From JBGSMX01 sp963790405 (GTDB taxonomy: Bacteria; Actinomycetota; Coriobacteriia; Anaerosomatales; JAGXFU01), in contig CAWBOJ010000005.1 of assembly GCA_963790405.1 (NCBI GenBank), forward strand, positions 124,001 through 188,000: a DNA stretch of 64,000 bases, in the 5' to 3' direction. The notes beneath the pieces were generated by a model, which had not been told where the DNA came from, searched no databases, and worked only from the letters and a program-made list of their open reading frames with translations. Below are positions 46,527-54,406 of the stretch, one piece after another (position 1 is the stretch's first letter; each line of letters begins with the position of its first letter). Made by a program: the position numbers and the translations under genes.

Positions 46527-47102
46527 ATGACCGAGACAGTCTCCAGATCCAAACGCTCGCGGTGGGTGCGCATCGGCGCAGTCGCCGGTTCTGCGGCGGT
46601 AGTCGCGTTGCTCACCGTCGTCGCGATGGCCTTCGGGGCTCCGAGCATCCCGGTGGGTGCTGTTGCGCCCCACGGTGATCGCGGCGTGTGCACCGGTTGT
46701 CACACGTACATCACCCCCGCCCCCGTCCCCGATCCAGCACCTGCTCCCAATCCGACGCCAGTGCCCGATCCGACTCCGACGCCCGTCGTCGATCCCGCAC
46801 CCACTCCCGATCCTGTACCGTCGCCTGCACCCGGCGCGGACGATGACGATCATGGCAGGGTAGAGGAGTGCGACGAGGTCGAGAGCGACGATGTCGATGA
46901 GCTCGAAGAGTACGGTGATGTCGCCGATGAGGTCGGGGAGTACGACGGCGCCGCCCAACACGAAGACGCAGTCGTCTCTGATGAATCCGAAGACGATGAC
47001 GAGCAGTCCTTCAGCTGCCGCAGTCTCTGCTCGATGAGCACGCGGACAACGAGTATTCCGACGCGCATGAGAGCAATACCCGACCACGACGACGATGACT
47101 AG
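46527..47102 (+). CDS. Membrane-anchored single-heme protein with magnetochrome-like motif
   Basis: 191 residues. A basic N-terminus and one hydrophobic helix (VAGSAAVVALLTVVAMAFG, ~20-39) place the rest outside. Just after it stands APHGDRGVCTGCHTYI: one CXXCH heme c site (46688-46702) in the PH-x-DRG-x-CxxCH setting that defines magnetochrome (MCR) domains. A Pro/Asp/Thr repeat linker (PDPTPTPVVDPAPTPDPVPS) follows, then ~80 very acidic residues. The last ~35 residues may be in the wrong frame: another frame gives SLLDEHADNEYSDAHESN, of the same composition. AAGGAG lies eight bases before the ATG at 46527; 46521 is also possible. Likely role: electron transfer or metal handling at the cell surface. 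Confidence 0.75.
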   Translation: MTETVSRSKRSRWVRIGAVAGSAAVVALLTVVAMAFGAPSIPVGAVAPHGDRGVCTGCHTYITPAPVPDPAPAPNPTPVPDPTPTPVVDPAPTPDPVPSPAPGADDDDHGRVEECDEVESDDVDELEEYGDVADEVGEYDGAAQHEDAVVSDESEDDDEQSFSCRSLCSMSTRTTSIPTRMRAIPDHDDDD

Positions 47103-47142
47103 GTAGTTGCCAGCCAATTGAACTGAACGCGCGAAGCGTCTT

Positions 47143-47176
47143 CAGGACTCCGGTCGCCGAACAGGCCGGAGTCCTG
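47143..47176 (+). terminator. Intrinsic terminator after the heme-protein gene
   Basis: CAGGACTCCGG (47143-47153) and CCGGAGTCCTG (47166-47176) pair over 11 bases with a 12-base loop, followed by TTT. It lies 41 bases beyond the stop. Confidence 0.72.
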
Positions 47177-47247
47177 TTTCCGTTCCGGGCTCGCTTCGAT
47201 AACCTGAGGGTCTGCGCCGTGCTGTCAGCCGAACGGGGAGTGAACAG

Positions 47248-47736
47248 ATGTCGGACCGGTACCACCTGCGACGAGCCGATAGAGAGATCGAGGAGCCGGA
47301 CCGCATTGACGGAATACTCTTGCGCGGACGCTATGCGACCTTCGCGTTGGTCGATGAGTCGGATCCCTACGTCGTGACTCTCAGCTATGGCTATGACTTC
47401 TCGGCCAGGCGGATGTACTTCCACGTGGCGCACGAAGGGCACAAACTCGATGTGATCACGCGGCATCCGGAGGTGTGCGGGACCGTAGTGATCGATCACG
47501 GCTACAACCAGGGCGAATGTGAGCACCCGTTCGAGTCGGTGGTCATGCGGGGGAGCATGCGCGTCGTTTCCTCGGCAGAAGAGAAGCGCCATGCGATTCA
47601 CACGCTGGTCACGCATCTCGAGAACGATCCAGACACGTACTGGTCGTCTCGCTCATGGCGTCTGGAACAGCGGCTCGACGGGTTCACAGCGCTGTGCTTC
47701 GAGATCGAGAGTATGACTGCCAAGGAAGGCAAGTAG
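47248..47736 (+). CDS. Pyridoxamine 5'-phosphate oxidase-like flavoprotein (NimA-type)
   Basis: 162 residues of the FMN-binding split-barrel fold: YATFALVDESDPYVVTLSYG, RRMYFHVAHEGHKLDVITRH and CGTVVIDHGYNQGECEHPFE match the 5-nitroimidazole-reductase-like branch of the family. Such proteins reduce small substrates or bind flavin or heme. No signal peptide. It stands alone between two terminator-like elements and is convergent with the L,D-transpeptidase gene. Substrate unknown. Confidence 0.83.
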   Translation: MSDRYHLRRADREIEEPDRIDGILLRGRYATFALVDESDPYVVTLSYGYDFSARRMYFHVAHEGHKLDVITRHPEVCGTVVIDHGYNQGECEHPFESVVMRGSMRVVSSAEEKRHAIHTLVTHLENDPDTYWSSRSWRLEQRLDGFTALCFEIESMTAKEGK

Positions 47737-47761
47737 GTCGAATCGCGAGCCGCGCAAAGGA

Positions 47762-48421
47762 CTAAGGCAGGATCACCACACGCGCGCCGAGGGGGATTGC
47801 GTCGAAGAGCTCCTCGGCTTCCGCGTCGTCCATCGCGATGCAACCTTGGGTCCAGTCGGTCGCAATGCCTCCGCCGTGGATCATGATCTCTCCGCCAAGT
47901 GCCGTCCTCCACGACGGCTGCCGGTAGTGGGCAAGCGCGTCGAGTAGTTGGCGGTGTTCGCGTGATGAGATGAGCCCGTCGTGAAGACCTCGCTCGGCAT
48001 CTTCCTCGTTCGGGTATGAGATTCCGAGCGCGCGATGGTAGGCGGAGTCGGCGTTCTTGGTGCAGACGTAGAACTCACCTTCGGGCGTGCGGTTGTCACC
48101 TTCGCGCTCTTTGTCGGCCGTCGGTTCACTTCCCAGTGCGATGCGGTAGACCTTCACGGCCGTGCCGTCCGAGTAGACGGTCAGAGACCTTTGGCTTTTG
48201 GTGATCGAGATCGAAGGGTCGACGAGAATCGGAGGCAGCGGGTGCTGGTCGCTCGCATCGAGCGTGGCAATCACGCTGACGGTAGTGTCGTGCGAGCGAT
48301 GCAGAGATTTCTGAGCCGGTTCGTCGCTGGATGGCTCTGGCGTTTGGCGGTCGCCTCGCATCAGCCATACGATGCCGGCAAGCGCCAAGACGGCAAGTGC
48401 GAGCGCAGTGAGACGCCTCAT
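47762..48421 (-). CDS. L,D-transpeptidase (YkuD domain)
   Basis: 219 residues. Signal anchor LTALALAVLALAGIVWLM (residues 3-21), then a short linker and a YkuD domain (~70-219): ISITKSQRSLTVYSDGTAVK, DNRTPEGEFYVC and the active site IMIHGGGIATDWTQGCIAM with catalytic His and Cys. The enzyme makes 3-3 cross-links in peptidoglycan or attaches proteins to it. The residue before GC is Gln (usually S-x-G-C as ShGC), a mild variation. A start at 48421 is chosen so that the basic MRR precedes the hydrophobic segment. Confidence 0.9.
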   Translation of the reverse strand: MRRLTALALAVLALAGIVWLMRGDRQTPEPSSDEPAQKSLHRSHDTTVSVIATLDASDQHPLPPILVDPSISITKSQRSLTVYSDGTAVKVYRIALGSEPTADKEREGDNRTPEGEFYVCTKNADSAYHRALGISYPNEEDAERGLHDGLISSREHRQLLDALAHYRQPSWRTALGGEIMIHGGGIATDWTQGCIAMDDAEAEELFDAIPLGARVVILP

Positions 48422-48604
48422 CGTGTTGTCCTCCCGCCCAGAGTGTAGCGCTATGACCCACAAGTGGTCTGCTTCCTCCTTTGAGCAGTGCGAACGCCAT
48501 GCTAGGATTCAGAGTGGAAGAGTGGGAGTGCGCTGTCGTGCGCTCCGCTGTCTGTGGACCTACCTTCTCGCGAGCAGGTGTAGCGACGCTCGAAAGGATG
48601 CCGC

Positions 48605-49354
48605 GTGGCACTCGAGGGCAACCTCAAGGATTTCTCACTCGAAGATATGTTCCGTTTGCTCGCTTCCGGTCGGAAGACGGGGACGCTGTACATGGAGCGC
48701 CCGGATGCCGAAGGGAAGGTCTGTTTCAAGAAGGGGCGCGTCTTCTTCGCGTCGAGCAACTGGAATCGCGAGTCTCTCGGGCGTCGCCTGGTCAAGGCCG
48801 GTGTCATTTCCGAGAAGCAACTTCGCCAAGCGCTTGGCCTTCAGAAGATTCAGAAGAAGGAGAAGGCGAACCGACGTCTTGGCCAGATCCTGGTAGACGA
48901 AGGGTATCTCGACTCGAAGGTACTCGAGACATTCATCCAAGAACAGATCAACGATACGCTGTTCGACTTGTTCCGATGGGAAAACGGGGACCTACGGTTC
49001 GAGGCGGATGACGCCTGCGAAGACGAGGACATCGGTATCTCGGTGTCGGTCGAGAACATCATCATGGAGTCAGCCCGTCGTTTGGAGCTGTGGAATCGTA
49101 TTCGGCAGAAGATCCCGAGTCTCGATGCCCGCTTCATCATGGCCTCGTCTCCCGGGGACAAATCGATGGAGATACACCTGAAGCCCAAAGAGTGGATGCT
49201 GCTGTGCTACCTGCACGGCAGTCGAACCGTGCGCGAGCTGGTCGAACTTACTGGCTACAACGACTTTGAGACAGCGAAGATTCTGTACGGGATGTTCTCG
49301 GCAGGCCTGATTGAGAAGCTCGAATCGCCCGAAGAGCCTTCGGGCGAAGAGTAG
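48605..49354 (+). CDS. DUF4388 protein with two MshEN-like motifs, first gene of chemosensory operon
   Basis: 249 residues. The N-terminus MALEGNLKDFSLEDMFRLLA and GKVCFKKGRVFFA are the PatA-like DUF4388 domain, common in bacterial signalling proteins. Residues ~57-130 hold two copies of a short motif, SLGRRLVKAGVISEKQLRQA and RRLGQILVDEGYLDSKVLET, spaced ~36 residues apart; this is the pattern of MshEN domains, which bind c-di-GMP in MshE and some PilB proteins. The C-terminus (~190-249) is winged-helix-like (WMLLCYLHGSRTVRELVELT). It starts with GTG and lies 15 bases before cheR. A -10-like TAGGAT is at 48503-48508. Confidence 0.75.
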   Translation: MALEGNLKDFSLEDMFRLLASGRKTGTLYMERPDAEGKVCFKKGRVFFASSNWNRESLGRRLVKAGVISEKQLRQALGLQKIQKKEKANRRLGQILVDEGYLDSKVLETFIQEQINDTLFDLFRWENGDLRFEADDACEDEDIGISVSVENIIMESARRLELWNRIRQKIPSLDARFIMASSPGDKSMEIHLKPKEWMLLCYLHGSRTVRELVELTGYNDFETAKILYGMFSAGLIEKLESPEEPSGEE

Positions 49355-49368
49355 CGGAGAGCAGAACA

Positions 49369-50967
49369 GTGGCCGGCGATGGCGAGGCCCTGGCGAAGGA
49401 CTTGACTCCGGAGGAGTTTGGTCGATTCCGCGACTACATTCACCAACACTCGGGCATCTTTCTCGAAGACCAGAAGTCGGATTCTCTGCGTATCTCACTC
49501 ATCACGCGTGCGACTCGCTTCGGCTTCAGTGCGCTTGCCGAGTACTACGATTTGCTCACGAGCGACGAGAACGAGTTCAAGGAACTCATGAATCTCGTGA
49601 CCATCAACGAGACGAGCTTCTTTCGGTTCCCGGCCCAGTTTGAGGCGCTACGGACCGAGGTCATACCGCGGATTCTGGAGCGCAAGTCCCCGAGTTCGCG
49701 ACAGTTTCGCGTGTGGTCGGCCGGATGCTCCACAGGGGAGGAGCCGTACTCCATCGCGATGACGCTTCTCGATTCCGGACTGGAGGGTCTCGGCTACAGT
49801 CCCGAGGTTCTCGGCACTGACGTGTCAACGAACGCTTTGCTCAAGGCCAAGGAAGCCGTCTATCCTGCGCGCGCTCTTCTCAGCGTGCCGCACACGGCTG
49901 CTACACGTTTCTTCGAGCCGACGGCTCACGGGCATCGGGTCGTGGAGAAGGTGCGGCGGATCGTCACCCTGCAGTACCACAACCTGATCAAGGAACCGTA
50001 TCCCTTGGCTCTCATGGGCAACTGGGATGTGATCTTCTGCCGAAACGTGACGATCTACTTCAAGTTGGAGTCTACGAGGCGTGTCGTCGAGAACTACTGG
50101 GAGAGCCTTAACCCCGGAGGCTTCCTGTTCATCGGACACTCCGAGACACTCACGAGCATTTCGGATCGCTTCGAGCCAGTGGAACTCGGCGGCGTCTTCC
50201 TCTACCGAAAACCCCTTCCGCGCAAGATCAAGACGTTCTCGCAGTCCGTTGGCTCCCGCGACACGCGGGGTGCGGTCGAGATTGCAGATTCGACTCGCGC
50301 GAAGCGACGAGAGCGTCGTCTCGTATCGAGCGAGCGAAGCCAGTCGTCGACTCGACGCTCTGTCTTCGATGCGCGAACGCCGCCGGTAGTGGCCGATGTC
50401 ACACGAGAAGTCGCAGGTGAGACCGAGGGCGTTGAGGGTGTGTCAGGCGAAGTCGAGGCGCTGCTCGACGCTGCTCGACTTGCATCGGCTGAAGGTCGCA
50501 CCGAGGCGGTCCTGGAGGCCGTTCAGCGCGTGTTCGAACTCGATTCCGAGAATCCCCAGGCTTACCTCTTGTCCGCGTTTGCCCATGCGGACATGGGTCA
50601 GATGGACTCGGCGATCAGCGAGTGCAATCGAGCGCTGTCTTTCAATCCGCTCCTGCCTGCGGCGCGCTACATCCTGGGAATGATCTATCAGCGACAAGGC
50701 GATGCGATTCGCGCAATCTCGGAGCTCAAGAGGACGATCTACATCGACTCGGATTTCGCGCTCGCACACTTCACTCTTGCGAATGTGTATCGACAGCAGG
50801 GTGCGGCGGACGACGCGTATCGTGAGTATGGGAACACAATCCGGGCGCTGTACGAGAATCCTGACGGCGAATGGAAGGTGTTCATGGGCGGGTTCAGGCC
50901 CGACCTTTTGGCGAAGACGTGTGAGCGCAGTCTGATAGAGTGTCGGAAGGTAGCGGAAGATGCCTAA
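49369..50967 (+). CDS. cheR: CheR-type receptor methyltransferase with TPR tail
   Basis: 532 residues. The CheR N-domain (EFGRFRDYIHQHSGIFLEDQ) and SAM-binding domain (TINETSFFRFPAQF; VWSAGCSTGEEPYSIAM; WDVIFCRNVTIYF; GGFLFIGHSETL) methylate glutamates of chemoreceptors. A Ser/Arg-rich linker (~285-345) leads to three or four TPR repeats (~365-500: NPQAYLLSAFAHADMGQMDS, PAARYILGMIYQRQGDAIRA). CheR-TPR fusions are typical of Pil-Chp-like and alternative chemosensory systems. GTG start at 49369, with GGAGAG before it. Followed by the cheY-like gene. Confidence 0.93.
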   Translation: MAGDGEALAKDLTPEEFGRFRDYIHQHSGIFLEDQKSDSLRISLITRATRFGFSALAEYYDLLTSDENEFKELMNLVTINETSFFRFPAQFEALRTEVIPRILERKSPSSRQFRVWSAGCSTGEEPYSIAMTLLDSGLEGLGYSPEVLGTDVSTNALLKAKEAVYPARALLSVPHTAATRFFEPTAHGHRVVEKVRRIVTLQYHNLIKEPYPLALMGNWDVIFCRNVTIYFKLESTRRVVENYWESLNPGGFLFIGHSETLTSISDRFEPVELGGVFLYRKPLPRKIKTFSQSVGSRDTRGAVEIADSTRAKRRERRLVSSERSQSSTRRSVFDARTPPVVADVTREVAGETEGVEGVSGEVEALLDAARLASAEGRTEAVLEAVQRVFELDSENPQAYLLSAFAHADMGQMDSAISECNRALSFNPLLPAARYILGMIYQRQGDAIRAISELKRTIYIDSDFALAHFTLANVYRQQGAADDAYREYGNTIRALYENPDGEWKVFMGGFRPDLLAKTCERSLIECRKVAEDA

Positions 50968-51031
50968 AGTCCAGCAGTATCTTCGGCGATAATCACTGGT
51001 ACGGGTATCAGAACGCGGAGGGGAGTACCGT

Positions 51032-51412
51032 ATGGCCAACGCTCGCATTCTGGCGGTGGATGACAGTCCCACGATCCTCGAGATGATTAAGGCGATTCTC
51101 GTGTCGGGTGGCTACGAGGTCATCACTGCGGCGGACGGCGCTGAGGCGCTGGAAACGGCGCGCGCCGAGATGCCCGATTTGATACTCCTTGACGTCATGT
51201 TGCCCAAGCTCGATGGGTATCGCGTGTGTCGCCTTCTGAAGTTCGACCAGAAGTACAAGGCCATTCCAATCATCATGCTTACTGCTAAGACCGAGGAACA
51301 GGCCATGGCAACGGGCATACGTACTGGTGCGAACCAGTATCTAACGAAGCCCATCGAGCCGGAGAGACTGCTCCAGGCGGTCGCCGAGGAACTCGACAAG
51401 ATCCAAGGATAG
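51032..51412 (+). CDS. CheY/PilH-like single-domain response regulator
   Basis: 126 residues, receiver domain only. Acidic pocket ILAVDDSPTI, phospho-acceptor Asp in LILLDVMLPKLDG, Thr in MLTAKTEE and Lys in NQYLTKPIEPE are all present. It has no output domain, so it acts on a partner by contact: a motor, a pilus ATPase or the PilB-like protein encoded just downstream. SD GGGGAG is well placed before the ATG. Position inside the operon points to CheA as its phosphate donor. Confidence 0.93.
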   Translation: MANARILAVDDSPTILEMIKAILVSGGYEVITAADGAEALETARAEMPDLILLDVMLPKLDGYRVCRLLKFDQKYKAIPIIMLTAKTEEQAMATGIRTGANQYLTKPIEPERLLQAVAEELDKIQG

Positions 51413-51424
51413 GCGGATACGCTG

Positions 51425-53344
51425 ATGGGGGAGACGATCACATCACGCGTACTTGATGCGCTGGCGAATGCCGGGTTGATTACCGTCGAGCAGATTAGCT
51501 CGATTACCGGTGCTGCTGCTGCCTCGGGCATCACCGTCGGTGATGTCCTGCTGCAGCGCGGAATGGTCACCCCCGCAGATATCGAAAGTGCGATGGAAGA
51601 GGAGCTGGGGATTCCCCGGGTAGACCTTTCTAGCTACGCACCCGATGATGAGGCGCTCAAACTCGTCCCGGTCTCGATAGCCCGCGCTCGCAAGGTGCTC
51701 CCCCTCTTTGAGATCGAGGGCATGATAACGGTGGCGATAGGTGATTCCACCGACATCTTCAGGCTTGATGATTTGAGCGCCGAGCTTGGACTCGAGGTTG
51801 AGGCTGTCTTGTCGGATGCCGCGGCGATCGACGCCGCAATCTCGCAGTACTACGGAGAAATCGCCGAGCAAGCGCCGCTCGACACACCGCCCCCGCCGGA
51901 GGTTCAGGCTGTACCGGCCGAGGAGCCCGTAGTCTCGCCGTCGGCCCCGACTCCGGTGGCCCCGACATCTGCGCCGAGTGTCGCTGATGCACTGCTCGAT
52001 CTCGATGCCGAGATTGACGCCGGGGACTTGTTCGAAGCACCGCTCAGCGATGCTACTCCGGTGGTCGCCGAGATTCCTGCCGAGGAACCGGCCGCACCGG
52101 TCGAGCCTTCGAGGACGATTGAAGAGGTCGTCGAGACGGTAGTGCCGTCGGGTCCGGCCGCGATCGATCTTGATGTCCTGGCGGTGGCCGATGCCCGCAA
52201 GGTGGCGGTCCTCGTCTCCGACATCCTCGAACATGCGGTCAAGGAGGGAGCCAGCCGCGTCCATCTCCTTCCTTACAAGGAGGACTTCTTCCTTGTGTAC
52301 CGCGTGCAGGGCCGGCTCGAGAAGGTCGCGAGCGCGCCACTTTCGATGCAAGGTGCGCTCGTTGACGGATTCAAGAGCTTCGCGCGTCTCTCGCAGGTGC
52401 AATCCTCGCGTCCTGCTCTCGGACGCGTGAAGGCCAAGATCGCCGATCGTGAACTCGTGGTGACGGTCTCGGCGGTTCCCACTGTCGCCGGCCAGCGCGT
52501 CGTGGTATCTCTCTCGTCGGACAAACCGACCCCCCGCGGTCTCGCCGAGCTGGGCATGAATGACGCCGAGGTCCGCGCACTGCATGCAATGGTCGAACGC
52601 GGTCGTGGCATCTTGCTCGTTGCGGCTCCGGTTGCGGGCGGTCGCAGTTCTACCTACTACGCGCTGCTGAACCATGCCGCTCAGATGGGCAAGACGGTGT
52701 ACTCCGTTGAGAGATCGATCGAGTACGAGATTCCGGCTGTTGCGCAGGTACTCGTGAATCCTGGCGAGCCGGTCGGTGCAGAATCCTACTTCGCAACCGG
52801 CATCCGCCAAGACACCGACGTGATGGCTATCGACACGATGCAGTCTGTCGAGGATGTGCATTTGGCCATCGAAGCGGCGGGTCTGGGCAAACTTGTCATC
52901 GCGACGTTCAGCGGCGCGGATATCGTGTCCGGCGTGAGTCGTATGCTCGAACTGGGTGCGGAGCCTGTCTCGCTTGCCTCGGCTCTCACTCTGGGGGTCG
53001 GTCAGCGGTTGGTGCGCATGAACTGTCCGCACTGCGCCATCGAGCGGAGTGACCCCCTCGCTGACAGTATCCCCGGCTCCGAGCGCGGAGTGTCCTCGAA
53101 GACGGGACAAGGATGTCCTGCGTGCGCCAACACCGGCTTCCAGGGAGCCACCGGCGTTTTCGAGGTCTTGCCGTTCACTGAACCGGTGCGTGCCACGATC
53201 GCACGCGCAGACTCGGCGGCCCAGATTGCAGCCGCTGCCAAGGCCGCGGGCATGCGTCCAATGGTCGCTTCGGGTCTGGCCAAGGTTCAAGCGGGACTCG
53301 TGAGCCCGCAGGAACTTGATCGCGTCTTGCGATTCTCGGAGTAG
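51425..53344 (+). CDS. PilB/GspE-like protein lacking ATPase residues
   Basis: 639 residues. The N-terminal ~115 (ITVGDVLLQRGMVTPADIES ... GIPRVDLSSYAPDDEALKLV) are an MshEN/GspE_N domain. A Pro/Ala-rich acidic linker (~150-245) leads to a GspE-like core: a PAS-like N2 region (ASRVHLLPYKEDFFLVYRVQ), then VAAPVAGGRSSTYYALLNHA where PilB has GPTGSGKTTTLY, so the Walker A Lys is Arg. The Walker B region DVMAIDTMQSVEDVHLAIEA lacks the VGEIRD glutamate and arginine. The tetracysteine zinc site is kept (CPHC, CPAC). The C-terminus follows PilB (GATGVFEVLPFTEPVRATI). It is probably an inactive relative that works as a binding or signalling hub inside the chemosensory operon. Confidence 0.8.
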   Translation: MGETITSRVLDALANAGLITVEQISSITGAAAASGITVGDVLLQRGMVTPADIESAMEEELGIPRVDLSSYAPDDEALKLVPVSIARARKVLPLFEIEGMITVAIGDSTDIFRLDDLSAELGLEVEAVLSDAAAIDAAISQYYGEIAEQAPLDTPPPPEVQAVPAEEPVVSPSAPTPVAPTSAPSVADALLDLDAEIDAGDLFEAPLSDATPVVAEIPAEEPAAPVEPSRTIEEVVETVVPSGPAAIDLDVLAVADARKVAVLVSDILEHAVKEGASRVHLLPYKEDFFLVYRVQGRLEKVASAPLSMQGALVDGFKSFARLSQVQSSRPALGRVKAKIADRELVVTVSAVPTVAGQRVVVSLSSDKPTPRGLAELGMNDAEVRALHAMVERGRGILLVAAPVAGGRSSTYYALLNHAAQMGKTVYSVERSIEYEIPAVAQVLVNPGEPVGAESYFATGIRQDTDVMAIDTMQSVEDVHLAIEAAGLGKLVIATFSGADIVSGVSRMLELGAEPVSLASALTLGVGQRLVRMNCPHCAIERSDPLADSIPGSERGVSSKTGQGCPACANTGFQGATGVFEVLPFTEPVRATIARADSAAQIAAAAKAAGMRPMVASGLAKVQAGLVSPQELDRVLRFSE

Positions 53345-53347
53345 GAT

Positions 53348-53830
53348 ATGACTGCCGAACAACCGTCGACAGAATCGGAGCCCGCCGTCGCCGACATCGA
53401 GCAAATTGTCGTGTTCTGCCTGGCGGATCAGCGCTACGGCATTCCCATAGACGCCGTCCAAGAGATACAACAGATCGTCGCGTTTTCTGAAGTCCCGGAC
53501 GGGGATGCCTGCGTTATCGGCATGTTGAACTTGCGCGGCGTCGTTATCCCTGCGCTCGACATGCGTGTTCTTCTCGGTTTGACCCCGCAGGACTTCCACG
53601 TGGACACACCGATGATTGTCTGCCGGACCGACGGCCAGCTTGTCTCGCTCGTGGTCGACGAGGTGGAAGACGTGGTATTTGTCCCCGAGGGAGGCATGGC
53701 GCCGCCGCCGAAGATGCATACGTTGTCCTCCCGGATGATCGGTGTGTGCACGATGGAGACGGGTCTGGTGTACCTTCTGGACATCGACAAGCTGCTGGCA
53801 CCGGTTCCGCTTTCCGAGGAAGGTGCCTGA
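53348..53830 (+). CDS. cheW: CheW-like coupling protein 1
   Basis: 160 residues. CheW couples receptors to CheA. The fold's landmarks are present: VVFCLADQRYGIPIDAVQEI, CVIGMLNLRGVVIPALDMRV and LVSLVVDEVEDVVFVPEG. A short acidic N-terminus is added. It begins three bases after the PilB-like gene and the next CheW begins one base after its stop. Two different CheW proteins in one operon may bind different partners in the array. Confidence 0.92.
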   Translation: MTAEQPSTESEPAVADIEQIVVFCLADQRYGIPIDAVQEIQQIVAFSEVPDGDACVIGMLNLRGVVIPALDMRVLLGLTPQDFHVDTPMIVCRTDGQLVSLVVDEVEDVVFVPEGGMAPPPKMHTLSSRMIGVCTMETGLVYLLDIDKLLAPVPLSEEGA

Positions 53831-53831
53831 T

Positions 53832-54386
53832 ATGGCCGAGGCTGGTCTTCACGGCAGACTGCAAACGGGGCTGTCTGCGACCGCTGCAGAGGTGTTGCGA
53901 CGTCGCGCGGAGTCGCTTGCCGCGGAATCACAGGAAGAAGAGTCGCGTGATTCGGTAGCTTTGCTCCTGTTTCGGCTCGGCGATGAATGGTACGCCGTGT
54001 ACGTTCACGACGTTCGTGAGATCTACCAGGAGTACGCGATCACATCTGTTCCATGCGTGCCCGAGTTCATACTAGGTGTCGTGAACATACGGGGCGAGAT
54101 CATTTCCGTGACCGACGTCTCGAAGATGACGGGGTTGGGCGAGTCCGCGCCGGTGGAGGGAATCGCTCCGGCAATAGTCATCCAGAATGAAGAGTGCACC
54201 ACTGCCATAGTGGTCGACGAGATCGGGGACATCGCCGAGATTCCCCACGACAGCGTGGAACCTTCGCTGTCCGTCATAGACAAGGCTCAAGCCGAGTTCT
54301 TGGCCGGTTCCGTGCACTACGACGGTCGGCTGATTGGCCTTCTCAACATCGACCGCATCTTGGAGCCGATCGGCGCTAGAGGCTAA
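53832..54386 (+). CDS. CheW-like coupling protein 2
   Basis: 184 residues. A helical N-terminal extension (~1-38, [20 protein letters not shown]) precedes the CheW domain: [40 protein letters not shown] and [17 protein letters not shown]. It differs from the first CheW by this extension and is only distantly similar, so the pair is an old duplication or two different subfamilies. The extension could be an oligomerisation or receptor-binding helix. Confidence 0.9.
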   Translation: MAEAGLHGRLQTGLSATAAEVLRRRAESLAAESQEEESRDSVALLLFRLGDEWYAVYVHDVREIYQEYAITSVPCVPEFILGVVNIRGEIISVTDVSKMTGLGESAPVEGIAPAIVIQNEECTTAIVVDEIGDIAEIPHDSVEPSLSVIDKAQAEFLAGSVHYDGRLIGLLNIDRILEPIGARG

Positions 54387-54406
54387 ACGCCTCAAAGGAG
54401 GACGAC

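Noticed and set aside
46527..47102. Part of a magnetosome gene cluster
   Set aside because: No other mam-type gene is in the surrounding region; only the heme motif is similar.
51443..53719. A 758-codon minus-strand frame opposite the PilB-like and cheW genes
   Set aside because: It crosses two real genes on the other strand and its translation is His/Arg-rich without any family pattern.
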